The notes under the pieces: model-generated
Databases searched by the model: none
What the model was told of the DNA's origin: nothing
The model's input: the letters and a program-made list of their open reading frames with translations, nothing else
In this document: in pieces, positions 1 through 7,964 of the stretch
Layout of the letters: each line of letters starts with the position of its first letter
How positions within the stretch are numbered: the stretch's first letter is position 1
Made by a program: the position numbers and the translations under genes
Assembly: GCA_947493585.1 (NCBI GenBank)
Contig: CANLRI010000002.1
Span: forward strand, 350,899-414,898
Source: an uncultured Planococcus sp.
GTDB lineage: Bacteria; Bacillota; Bacilli; Bacillales_A; Planococcaceae
DNA: 64,000 nt
Reading direction: 5' to 3'

Positions 1-66
1 ACTACTGATAGCCAAAGTGCCGAACGCAGCCAAGCACACAATAAACCATTTTTGAAAAGTCGCCAT
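1..66 (-). CDS. 5' end of an exported or membrane protein (partial)
   Basis: A minus-strand ATG at 66-64 opens a frame that runs off the window start. The visible N-terminus has a Lys followed by a hydrophobic stretch (FIVCLAAFGTLAI), as in a signal peptide or first membrane helix. An AAAGGA-like ribosome site lies about 8 bases upstream of the ATG. It is on the same strand as the DUF202 gene, 185 bp downstream of it. Only about 22 residues are visible, so no family can be assigned. Confidence 0.4.
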   Translation of the reverse strand, partial: MATFQKWFIVCLAAFGTLAISS

Positions 67-251
67 GAGTCCATTCCTTTCGGTCGTCCAGCCTCAAACA
101 GCAAGGCAGGAACAGCTTGTATTCATCAGATTAATTGATTTTAGAATACTATAGCTGTGAGGAAATCACTAGGCTTTTTCTGGTTTTACTGTGATAAATA
201 GCCTGCTTATTGAAAGAGGCAAGAAACGAATAATCTGTAGGCGCAAAAGAT

Positions 252-629
252 TTACATAATGATAAAGAAATAGATGATAACCATGATGATCATGATCGAC
301 AGCATCGTGGAAATCAAACTGATGCGTAAATTCGATGAGTAAAAGGTTTCTTGGATGATTTGCTGGCGTTTCTCCCGGTAGGTGCGGGTGGCTGTGAAAA
401 TGATGACCAAGCCGAAAATACAGGCAAAAATGCCGAGGATGATCGTGAACAAATCGACAAATGGATTGCGCACAGCACCCATTGTGAAGTGCAGGCTTGT
501 CGCGAGGAAGCCGACACCGACGATGGAGATTGCTGTGCGGATCCAGGCGAGGTAAGTGCGCTCGTTCGCCAGATGTTGCTGTGTATAAGTCAGTTGGTTT
601 TTTTCTTTGCGGTAGGATTGCCGGGACAA
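252..629 (-). CDS. DUF202 family inner-membrane protein (YidH-like)
   Basis: A 125-residue membrane protein. The N-terminal motif LANERTYLAWIRTAISIVG (residues about 20-38) is the hallmark of the DUF202/YidH family, and three hydrophobic segments follow at about 30-50, 58-80 and 102-124, separated by a basic loop (TRTYREKRQQ). The start is a TTG at 629-627, chosen because a perfect AAGGAGG sits 8 bases before it. The biochemical role of DUF202 proteins is unknown. It is transcribed divergently from the antiporter gene at 778. The family call is firm; the function is not known. Confidence 0.8.
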   Translation of the reverse strand: MSRQSYRKEKNQLTYTQQHLANERTYLAWIRTAISIVGVGFLATSLHFTMGAVRNPFVDLFTIILGIFACIFGLVIIFTATRTYREKRQQIIQETFYSSNLRISLISTMLSIMIIMVIIYFFIIM

Positions 630-777
630 GTTCTGGACCTCCTTAGACCGAGTAGCCGGTGCTTTCTTCTAGTTTACCCGAAACGTATGTGTTCTAATTA
701 GAAATTGAGCAAGAAATGGATAGCCGAAAACCTAATCAGGGTATACATAAATCATCACAAGTAAATGGGGAATAACA

Positions 778-2811
778 ATGGAATTATTGCTGACTATAAT
801 AATCCTGCTGATCGCACTCCTCGTCTCCAATGTAGTGAGCCACTACGTGCCGCAAGTGCCGGCAGCACTTATCCAAGTGGCACTCGGGATGATCATTGTG
901 CTGGTCTTCGAGGACTTTACATTTGAATTGGAAGCCGAATGGTTTCTGCTGTTGTTTATCGCACCGCTCTTGTTCAACGATGGGCGGCATTTCCCACGCG
1001 AGGAATTATGGCGCATGCGTGGGCCGATTTTCGGCAACGCCGTCATCTTAGTGTTGCTGACGACTTTGATCGGCGGTTATTTTATCCACTGGCTTATTGA
1101 AGACATCCCGCTTGCCGCAGCGTTTGCACTCGCTGCCATCCTGTCGCCAACGGACCCTGTCGCAGTCAATGGCATCTCGCAGCGCGTCCGCATCCCAAGC
1201 AATGTCCTGAGCCTCGTGCGCGGCGAATCGCTGATCAATGACGCCTCGGGGCTCGTCGCATTCAATTATGCAGTCGCCGCAGTCGTCACCGGGACCTTCT
1301 CGCTTTACTCCGCTATTTTTAATTTCTCCTATAAATTTTTGATTGGTGCGCTTCTTGGAGCTGTAATCGCATTGCTGTTTGTTGGCATCCGCTTATTGTT
1401 CCGCAAACAAGGAATCAATGACGTCACGTTCCATTCGCTCCTCCAGATCATGACGCCGTTCATCATCTTTGTTGTCGCGGAAGAATTATTGGGGGCTTCC
1501 GGTGTTATCGCCGTGGTCGTCGGAGGGGTTGTCCATTCGCTCGTTCAGGAAGATACCGAAGCGCTGGTCGCAGAAGAGCAGATGCTGACGGAAAACATTT
1601 GGACAATTATCACCTTCGTGCTGAACGGTATCATCTTCTTGCTGCTTGGGCTCAACATCCCGGGAGCGATGAGCGGTGCGTTGGAGAATCCAGATTTGGA
1701 TGAAAGCGTCTTGCTGTCGTATGTCTTGGCGATTACGGCCATGCTGTTAGGGATCCGGTTTATTTGGGCTTATTTATTCTCCCAATACGAATACCGTTTT
1801 GGCAAAATGGAAGATGCAGCAAAACCGAGCCTGAAACTGACCTTATTCGTCAGCCTGACCGGTGTCCGCGGAACGGTGACGATGGTCGGGATTTTGTCTT
1901 TGCCGGTAATCATTGAAGGCGGCTATATCTTCCCGCAGCGTTCCCTGCTGCTGTTTCTTGCCGTCGGAACGATTCTATTGACGCTGCTGCTCGCCACCGC
2001 ATGCTTGCCGCTGCTCAGCAAAGGGAAACTTGCTGGAAGCGATGACGGCGATACGATTGATTTGGAAGAAGCGCGGCGCCGTATTTTGTTGGCATCGATT
2101 GCTCGTATCAAATCAGAAATGACCGAAGCGAATGAAACCGCTGCTTATGAATTAATGGATGAATACCGTTTGCGTTTTCAGCAAGTTCAACCTGAAGGCG
2201 AGGAAGCGAAAGAAGCAAATAAGAAATACCAGCGCCGCATGAAGGAAGTGCGGCTGCGGGCTTTGAAAGCCGAGCGCCGCTTTATCGAAAGGCTGAAGAA
2301 GACAGAAGGCATGGAACGGGAAGTGTACGAAGCATTCGAGCATTCGCTGAACCGGCGCGAGGAAGCTATTGCCCATAACGCCCGGTCCACCTTGATTTAT
2401 TTGCAAGGGAAATTGATCCGCGCGTGGCGTAGATTCCGCGGGGAAAACTGGCAGGACGAAGAAATCCAACTAGTTGAATACCAGGTCGGCCGCGAGGTGC
2501 AATTGAAGGCGCTCGAAGCCGCCCTTGAGAATTTAGAAGCTTATCGTCAAAAAGCGTCCCATAAAGACATCGTCGAAGCGGTTTTGACCGAGTACCGGAA
2601 AATGATCAGCCGTTTGAGAAAGCCTGAAACTTTGTACGACGAACGTTATGAGATGCAGAAAGAAGAGTTGCGCATCAATGTCATGGATATGGGCCGCGCC
2701 AAAATTTACGATATGTACGATGCCGCTGAAATCACGCGGCAACAGGCGAAAGAATTAAGAAAATACATCAATTACATCGAAAGCGTCACTTTATACGATC
2801 CAACGGAATAA
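778..2811 (+). CDS. nhaK: Na+/H+ antiporter, CPA1 family (NhaK-like)
   Basis: A 677-residue monovalent cation/proton antiporter of the plasma membrane, which would expel Na+ (and possibly K+ or Li+) against protons. Residues 1-410 are about 12 hydrophobic segments. They carry the CPA1 signatures SPTDPVAVNGIS (about 123-134) and GESLINDASGLV (about 149-160), with the conserved acidic and Asn-Asp residues of the transport site. Residues about 420-677 form a charged, helical cytoplasmic tail rich in Glu, Arg and Lys. The length and the long tail match B. subtilis NhaK (YvgP) better than short NhaP proteins. It is monocistronic and followed by an intrinsic terminator. Confidence 0.87.
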   Translation: MELLLTIIILLIALLVSNVVSHYVPQVPAALIQVALGMIIVLVFEDFTFELEAEWFLLLFIAPLLFNDGRHFPREELWRMRGPIFGNAVILVLLTTLIGGYFIHWLIEDIPLAAAFALAAILSPTDPVAVNGISQRVRIPSNVLSLVRGESLINDASGLVAFNYAVAAVVTGTFSLYSAIFNFSYKFLIGALLGAVIALLFVGIRLLFRKQGINDVTFHSLLQIMTPFIIFVVAEELLGASGVIAVVVGGVVHSLVQEDTEALVAEEQMLTENIWTIITFVLNGIIFLLLGLNIPGAMSGALENPDLDESVLLSYVLAITAMLLGIRFIWAYLFSQYEYRFGKMEDAAKPSLKLTLFVSLTGVRGTVTMVGILSLPVIIEGGYIFPQRSLLLFLAVGTILLTLLLATACLPLLSKGKLAGSDDGDTIDLEEARRRILLASIARIKSEMTEANETAAYELMDEYRLRFQQVQPEGEEAKEANKKYQRRMKEVRLRALKAERRFIERLKKTEGMEREVYEAFEHSLNRREEAIAHNARSTLIYLQGKLIRAWRRFRGENWQDEEIQLVEYQVGREVQLKALEAALENLEAYRQKASHKDIVEAVLTEYRKMISRLRKPETLYDERYEMQKEELRINVMDMGRAKIYDMYDAAEITRQQAKELRKYINYIESVTLYDPTE

Positions 2812-2838
2812 AAGCAGAAGCTCAAGCTTCTGCTTTTT
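2811..2838 (+). terminator. Intrinsic terminator of nhaK (copy A)
   Basis: A 12-bp stem (AAAAGCAGAAGC with GCTTCTGCTTTT, loop TCAA) followed by a T run, overlapping the nhaK stop codon. A second copy at 3076-3103 differs at a single base. Confidence 0.85.
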
Positions 2839-3075
2839 AGTATGTTGAATAAGTTCGCAATCCACTATAAGCCAACGAAGAAACTGGCTTTTCGACATTA
2901 TATAATCAGTGGTCTGCCTGAGTATTTGGAGAAGCGTTTGCTCGACTCCTGTGGGATTAGCGGGTTTGAGAGACCCCGCAGGAACGAAGTGACGAGGAGG
3001 CTCGATCCCCGCCCCACGGAAAGCGAGCAATAAGCTTCGGAAAATGCGATTATCAAGTGTTTCTCTGCAGCTTGG
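2839..3075. repeat. Terminator-bracketed hairpin repeat, copy 1
   Basis: A 237-bp element homologous to the one at 20085-20324. It starts AGTATGTTGAATAAGT just after the nhaK terminator and ends just before a duplicate of that terminator. The conserved core, about 2922-3048, contains GACTCCTGTGGG and CCCCACGGAAAGCGAGCA. These form a long imperfect hairpin: GTATTT/AAATGC, GAAGC/GCTTC, TTGCTCG/CGAGCAA and CTCCTGTGGG/CCCCACGGA. I see no open reading frame with a ribosome site inside. From memory, similar core phrases occur in many Bacillales genomes, but I do not know an established name. Confidence 0.8.
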
Positions 3076-3103
3076 AAAGCAGAAGCTCAGGCTTCTGCTT
3101 TTT
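3076..3103 (+). terminator. Duplicate of the nhaK terminator (copy B)
   Basis: It matches 2811-2838 at 27 of 28 bases; the only change is A to G in the loop. It bounds the right end of the repeat element and keeps the stem plus T run. Confidence 0.85.
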
Positions 3104-3184
3104 CATTTTGATTGAAAAATCTGTCACTTCTGTAAACGACATGCTTTCTTCAGAATAAAAAGCGAACAAAATTTTAAAAATCTA

Positions 3185-3212
3185 TTGAATCGTCCGTTAT
3201 ATAGCGTAGACT
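3185..3212 (+). promoter_or_regulatory. Candidate promoter of the DUF3100 gene pair
   Basis: TTGAAT (3185-3190), a 16-base spacer and TAGACT (3207-3212), about 65 bp before the start codon at 3277. It matches the SigA consensus moderately well. The remainder of 3104-3276 shows nothing else I can support. Confidence 0.4.
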
Positions 3213-3276
3213 AGGTTTATGGATTGCGGTTTAATCGAATAATCGCTGTCATTTCCGAAGAAAGCGAGGAGAGAAG

Positions 3277-4098
3277 ATGGAGAAAGTAGAATTGAAAACA
3301 GTCATTAAGGATTGGCGTTTGCATGCCATTGCATTCATTTTAGTAGCCATTACCGAAGCAATTGGCCAGTTTAGCATTGCTGTAGGGCCAGGAGTTATTC
3401 TATTATTGCCGATGCTTTATGCATTCTTTTTGGGGCTTGGATTGTATTTCACGCCGCTCATTTCTGAGAAAAACGCTAAAAATGCAGAACCGCTCATTAT
3501 TTTAGGGGTGACCTTGCTCATTGCCAAAATCGGCGTTACGATTGGGCCGCAGATTGAAGCGATCATTGCAGCAGGGCCAGCGCTCCTATTGCAAGAACTT
3601 GGCAATTTGGGAACGATTTTTCTGGCGCTGCCACTTGCAGTACTGCTTGGGTTCCGTCGTGAAAGCATTGGCATGACCCATTCGATTGCACGTGAGCCGA
3701 ATGTCGGGCTCATTGTAAACAAGTTCGGGTTTTCTTCACCGGAAGGCCGCGGTGTTATGGCGGTCTATATTTTCGGAACGGTTTTTGGCGCAGTTTTTCT
3801 TGGCTTGATTTCCGGGTTGCTGGCGACGGCGACGCCGCTTCATCCCTTGTCGTTTGCCATGGCCTCAGGCGTTGGGAGCGGGTCGATGATGGCTGCGGCG
3901 AGTGGTTCGCTAATCGGGGCCTATCCTGAACTCGAAGAACAGATCGTGGCTTTTGCCGGAGCGAGTAATCTATTGTCGCTGTCTACTGGTTTGTATTTCA
4001 GTATTTTCATTGGCTTGCCGCTGACGGAGAAATTATATAGCATTATGATGAGAAGATCGGAACGAAAAGCTGCGAAAGGGGGCGGGCCAAATGCTTAA
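3277..4098 (+). CDS. DUF3100 family multi-pass membrane protein
   Basis: A 273-residue integral membrane protein with about 8 hydrophobic segments and glycine-rich loops such as ASGVGSGSMMAAASGS (about 197-212). The sequence matches my memory of the DUF3100 family, whose substrate is unknown. The start has a GAGGAGAG ribosome site. The 3' end overlaps the next gene by 8 bp, so the two products are probably made together and may form one two-subunit transporter, comparable in layout to LrgA/LrgB or MadL/MadM (inference). No enzyme gene is attached that would reveal a substrate. Confidence 0.7.
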   Translation: MEKVELKTVIKDWRLHAIAFILVAITEAIGQFSIAVGPGVILLLPMLYAFFLGLGLYFTPLISEKNAKNAEPLIILGVTLLIAKIGVTIGPQIEAIIAAGPALLLQELGNLGTIFLALPLAVLLGFRRESIGMTHSIAREPNVGLIVNKFGFSSPEGRGVMAVYIFGTVFGAVFLGLISGLLATATPLHPLSFAMASGVGSGSMMAAASGSLIGAYPELEEQIVAFAGASNLLSLSTGLYFSIFIGLPLTEKLYSIMMRRSERKAAKGGGPNA

Positions 4099-4543
4099 AA
4101 GCGTAATTGAATGGACGTGGGTCTTAGCCATTTTTGGTATCGCTGCCTTGATCGGAAATTGGTTCGGAATGGACGTCTTGCCCTGGAATGCGATTCCAGG
4201 AATGCTAGTCTTGATCGCCGTGAGCCTCGTCGGTTTGATGCTGGAGAAAGCATTGCCTTTTAGCATGCCGGCAGTTGGCTACATCGGCATACTTGCCATT
4301 ATTATCTCCTTGCCATGGTTTCCGGGTTCGGATTATGTCGTTTCCTGGACGAGCCAGATCGGTATTTTGGCGCTTGCTACGCCAATTCTCGCTTATGCGG
4401 GCATTTCGGTCGGTTCGAACTGGGCTGATTTCCGCAAGCTGGGCTTTCGAAGCTTTTTGGTCGCCATTGCAGTCTTTCTTGGGACCTTCATCGGTTCCGC
4501 TCTTATCGCTGAAGTAATCTTGCGTTGGCAAGGCATTATCTAA
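4091..4543 (+). CDS. Small membrane partner of the DUF3100 protein
   Basis: A 150-residue hydrophobic protein with about 5 membrane segments. The start overlaps the end of the DUF3100 gene (4091-4098), which suggests translational coupling and a joint membrane complex. I recognise no named domain. The segment ATPILAYAGISVGSNWADF (about 95-113) pairs a helix break with a conserved-looking Gly-Asn-Trp, but no catalytic residues are evident. The function is unknown; transporter subunit is the best guess from context. Confidence 0.6.
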   Translation: MLKSVIEWTWVLAIFGIAALIGNWFGMDVLPWNAIPGMLVLIAVSLVGLMLEKALPFSMPAVGYIGILAIIISLPWFPGSDYVVSWTSQIGILALATPILAYAGISVGSNWADFRKLGFRSFLVAIAVFLGTFIGSALIAEVILRWQGII

Positions 4544-4545
4544 AC

Positions 4546-4631
4546 ACTAAATCCCCGCAGCCAATCTGGCTGCGGGGATTTAGTAATTGAGCTCAAAAGA
4601 AATGGCCTGATGCAGTTGACAGCATCAGGCC
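4546..4631 (+). terminator. Two tandem hairpins after the DUF3100 pair
   Basis: Hairpin 1 is a perfect 17-bp stem (4546-4562 with 4568-4584) without a clear T run. Hairpin 2 is a 10-bp stem GGCCTGATGC/GCATCAGGCC (4604-4631). Together they probably end transcription or protect the 3' end. Nothing else was seen before the glycerate kinase start. Confidence 0.6.
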
Positions 4632-4796
4632 TTCAAAAAATTTGGGGGTGAAGGGGAAGCTCACTAAACGCTTCTGTTAACTACTTACCACATGCCAATC
4701 GTGCTCAAACATCTTGCTGCAACTTTTTAAAACTTGTACATTCTATATAGATAGATTTTTTAACGATCGCATGTAGTTGTATAGAGGAGGGGTTAG

Positions 4797-5942
4797 ATGA
4801 AAATTATCGTGGCGCCGGATTCTTTTAAAGGCAGTATTTCTGCAGAGCAAGCCGCACGCGCAATGGCCGAAGGGATACAGGCCGCCGCTCCAGGCAGTGA
4901 GATCATCGAGTTGCCGTCTGCAGATGGCGGTGAAGGAACAATGGTGAATCTGGTTGCAGCAACAAACGGCCGCATGGTTGCGCATCAAGTATCAGGGCCA
5001 CTCGGAAAACCGGTCGCTGCCAGTTACGGAGTGCTCGGGAATGGCGAGACTTGCGTCATTGAAATTGCAGAGGCATCCGGATTGACCTTGCTTTCGCAAA
5101 CAGAGCGCAACCCAGAGCGTGCCTCTACGGAAGGCACCGGGGAATTGATCCGTCATGCGCTCGACGCTGGGTTTCGGGAGTTCATCATTGGGCTTGGAGG
5201 CAGCGCGACGAATGACGGAGGCACAGGAATACTGCGTGCACTCGGCATGCGTTTTCTCAACGCTTTGGGTGAGGAGCTGCCGCCAGGAGCCGAGGCGCTG
5301 AATGAACTGCACACGATAGATGCAGGCTCTTTTGATCCGCGCATCCAGGCTTGCCGGTTCGTCATCGCGAGTGACGTCGACAATCCGCTGATCGGATTGA
5401 ACGGCGCTTCACATATATTCGGCCCGCAAAAAGGCGCGACCGATTCAATGGTGGAAGCACTGGATCGAAAGTTAAGCCACTATGCCGATATTGTGGAGGA
5501 GCAGACGGGAATATCTTTGCACGACTATCCGGGTGCAGGGGCAGCGGGCGGTGCAGGCGGTGCGTTTTTGGCATTTTTCCCTGCTGTCATGCAGCGCGGC
5601 ATCGATGTCGTTCTGGAAGCTTCGGGATTTTCGCAAAGCGTGGCGTCGAGTGATGTGATTTTCACGGGTGAAGGAAAATCCGACCGCCAAACCTTATCCG
5701 GAAAAACCGCTTTTGGCATTGCCCAAATGGCTGCTGTTCACGGCAAGCCGGCCATCTTATTATCCGGTATGATCGATCCGGAGAGCCGCGGGGACTTGTT
5801 GCGCTTTTTCGAAGAAGTGCATTCAGTATCAGGCGGAGAGATTACAGAAAAACAGTCGATGGATGATGCATATACTCATCTGTGCAGACGGACAGCGGAA
5901 ATCTTCAAGGCTTATTTGGACAGTCATCCACAATCAAATTAA
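4797..5942 (+). CDS. glxK: Glycerate kinase
   Basis: A 381-residue cytosolic kinase of the GlxK/GarK family that phosphorylates D-glycerate with ATP, feeding glyoxylate or serine-derived carbon into lower glycolysis. Family signatures include the N-terminal APDSFKGSISAEQAA (about 6-20), ADGGEGT (about 43-49), GLGGSATNDGG (about 131-141) and FTGEGKSDRQTLSGK (about 284-298). The length is normal. The start has a strong GAGGAGGGG site. It stands alone between two unrelated units, so no pathway partner is visible. Confidence 0.9.
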   Translation: MKIIVAPDSFKGSISAEQAARAMAEGIQAAAPGSEIIELPSADGGEGTMVNLVAATNGRMVAHQVSGPLGKPVAASYGVLGNGETCVIEIAEASGLTLLSQTERNPERASTEGTGELIRHALDAGFREFIIGLGGSATNDGGTGILRALGMRFLNALGEELPPGAEALNELHTIDAGSFDPRIQACRFVIASDVDNPLIGLNGASHIFGPQKGATDSMVEALDRKLSHYADIVEEQTGISLHDYPGAGAAGGAGGAFLAFFPAVMQRGIDVVLEASGFSQSVASSDVIFTGEGKSDRQTLSGKTAFGIAQMAAVHGKPAILLSGMIDPESRGDLLRFFEEVHSVSGGEITEKQSMDDAYTHLCRRTAEIFKAYLDSHPQSN

Positions 5943-6061
5943 GCATCTGCATAATTTTCACGTGGAACAGGTGTAACAAAATGCGAAATGGGGTAGAAAT
6001 CATTAACTGCCCCAAGCGTATATGTACATTTGGGCGAACTGAAAATAAGGAGGGATTTCCC

Positions 6062-6427
6062 GTGACGACGCCAATGACCAGAAGCAAGCTTCGAAAAGAA
6101 ACCAGCAGTTTATATTCGGATATGATGGCTTTTTATAAACGCTTTTCCAAGGCCCATGAACCAGGAGCTATGGATTTGCAGCGTATGAAAATGAACCTGG
6201 ACAGGTTAAATCCAACTTCAACCGGAGAACAGATCGAAGCGATCCGCTTTTTGGAATTTTTTCTGGCGATTCATCTCGGGCAAATCGATTCCGCACATGA
6301 AGCAGAGCGCATCCGCCTGCTGGGCCGTGCTAAAGAATACACGATCCGGGATTCGAGGCAACGACGTGCGCTGAGAAAATGGCGACGCGAAGTGAAAGAG
6401 GAAGAAAGCAGCGAACAGGCTGTGTGA
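6062..6427 (+). CDS. Small basic protein of unknown function
   Basis: A 121-residue soluble protein with no family that I recognise. The GTG start at 6062 is chosen because AAGGAGG lies about 6-7 bases upstream; the frame stays open further upstream but without a ribosome site. The middle (about 40-90) looks alpha-helical. The C-terminus has a strongly basic Arg-rich stretch (RDSRQRRALRKWRREVKEEE), which could bind nucleic acid or form a coiled coil. It has its own terminator just downstream. Probably a real gene because of start, length and codon pattern. Confidence 0.6.
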   Translation: MTTPMTRSKLRKETSSLYSDMMAFYKRFSKAHEPGAMDLQRMKMNLDRLNPTSTGEQIEAIRFLEFFLAIHLGQIDSAHEAERIRLLGRAKEYTIRDSRQRRALRKWRREVKEEESSEQAV

Positions 6428-6428
6428 G

Positions 6429-6457
6429 AAAAAAGAGCCGTGACTGGCTCTTTTTTT
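6429..6457 (+). terminator. Intrinsic terminator
   Basis: Stem AAAAAGAGCC/GGCTCTTTTT with a run of seven T, directly after the stop at 6427. Confidence 0.85.
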
Positions 6458-6539
6458 AGTGCCTGAAATTTCACCCTCCAAAGCAAAAGGAAACACGCTA
6501 TAATGAAGCTGTTATGTAACATTGAATGGAGGCCGAACG

Positions 6540-7838
6540 ATGGCTAAAGAAAAAACGCAAGCAGGCAGTCAAGCGCTTGAAAGCTATATCGAGTCACCGG
6601 AAAATTTGCAAGGCTTGTATAAGCGTACTTTATGGATTGTCATGCTCTCGCAAATTTTCGGGGGTGCTGGCCTGGCTGCCGGGATTACAGTCGGCGCATT
6701 GCTCGCCCGGGATATGCTTGGCACAGAAAGCTATGCAGGACTTCCGGTCTTTCTCTTTACACTGGGATCGGCAGGGGCAGCGCTCGTCGTCGGGCGAATG
6801 TCTCAGCGTTTCGGCCGCAGGACAGGCTTAGCTGCTGGGTTTCTTACTGGTGGTATCGGCTCGATTGGCGTCGTCTTTGCCGCGATATGGGGCAATGTCT
6901 TTCTACTATTCCTATCGCTTGTCATCTACGGAGCGGGAACGGCGACAAATCTTCAAGCGCGTTATGCAGGAACAGACCTGGCAAGCACAAAACAACGTGG
7001 CACGGCCATTAGTGTCGCAATGGTGGCGACGACGTTCGGCGCATTTGCCGGGCCGAACCTGGTAGGTGTCATGGGAAGTTTCGCTGAATCGATTGGAGTG
7101 CCGGCACTTGCCGGGCCGTTCATTTTAGCGGGAGTCGCTTACATACTTGCGGGCATCGTGTTGTTTGCGCTATTGCGTCCAGATCCGCTCATGGTGTCGC
7201 GTTTTATCAGCGATCAGCAAAAGCGCGATCAGGCAGCGTCTGGAGAACAAGAAGTGGAAGGACCTGCGGTCAATAGCCGCGGCGTTTTCCTCGGTGCGAC
7301 AGTCATGGTCATCACGCAAATCGTCATGGTGGCGATCATGACGATGACTCCGGTCCATATGGGCCATCATGGGCATTCGCTCAATGCAATCGGCATGGTC
7401 ATTGGCATCCATGTCGCGGCAATGTATTTGCCTTCGCTCGTGACCGGAGTGCTGGTCGATAAAGCCGGACGCGTTGCGATGGTCGTCGCGGCCGGAATAA
7501 CGCTGCTTGCAGCTGGGTTGGTTGCGGTGTTCGCCCCTGGAGATTCGCTGTTTGTGCTGATCCTGGCACTGGCGCTGCTTGGGCTTGGCTGGAATTTCGG
7601 TTTGATCAGCGGCACGGCATTGATCGTCGATTCGACGAAACCGAGTGCGCGGGCAAAAACGCAAGGAACGGTCGATGTCCTGATCGCTCTAGCGGGTGCG
7701 ACTGGAGGCGGCATGTCGGGAATGATTGTAGCCGGCACCAGCTTTGTGGTGCTATCGCTTGCCGGCGGGGTTCTGTCATTATTATTGGTGCCTGTCGTCA
7801 TTTGGTTTTGGCGCAATCAAGAAACCAGTATTTCATAA
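6540..7838 (+). CDS. MFS transporter
   Basis: A 432-residue major facilitator with about 12 membrane segments in two halves split by a charged loop (about residues 225-245, DQQKRDQAASGEQEVEGP). The loop between TM2 and TM3 carries a motif-A variant, GRMSQRFGRRTG. The ATG at 6540 is preferred over an upstream TTG because GGAGG lies 7 bases before it. The shape is that of drug/proton antiporters (DHA1-like), but the substrate cannot be read from sequence. Monocistronic with its own terminator. Confidence 0.8.
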   Translation: MAKEKTQAGSQALESYIESPENLQGLYKRTLWIVMLSQIFGGAGLAAGITVGALLARDMLGTESYAGLPVFLFTLGSAGAALVVGRMSQRFGRRTGLAAGFLTGGIGSIGVVFAAIWGNVFLLFLSLVIYGAGTATNLQARYAGTDLASTKQRGTAISVAMVATTFGAFAGPNLVGVMGSFAESIGVPALAGPFILAGVAYILAGIVLFALLRPDPLMVSRFISDQQKRDQAASGEQEVEGPAVNSRGVFLGATVMVITQIVMVAIMTMTPVHMGHHGHSLNAIGMVIGIHVAAMYLPSLVTGVLVDKAGRVAMVVAAGITLLAAGLVAVFAPGDSLFVLILALALLGLGWNFGLISGTALIVDSTKPSARAKTQGTVDVLIALAGATGGGMSGMIVAGTSFVVLSLAGGVLSLLLVPVVIWFWRNQETSIS

Positions 7839-7841
7839 AAG

Positions 7842-7872
7842 AGCGGAGGCTTAAATGCCTCCGCTTTTTTTT
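7842..7872 (+). terminator. Intrinsic terminator of the MFS gene
   Basis: Stem AGCGGAGGC/GCCTCCGCT followed by a run of T. Confidence 0.9.
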
Positions 7873-7964
7873 CATTCTCATGGAATTTTAATGTTCTCCT
7901 CAGCCGTCACTCAGCCTGCGCGGATATGCTAGAACTATCATAAAGCGAGAAAGGGTGTTTGAAG

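Noticed and set aside
2839..3075. Insertion sequence or protein-coding gene inside the repeat
   Set aside because: The short open frame at 2842-3033 has no ribosome site and is not matched in the second copy. No transposase is present.
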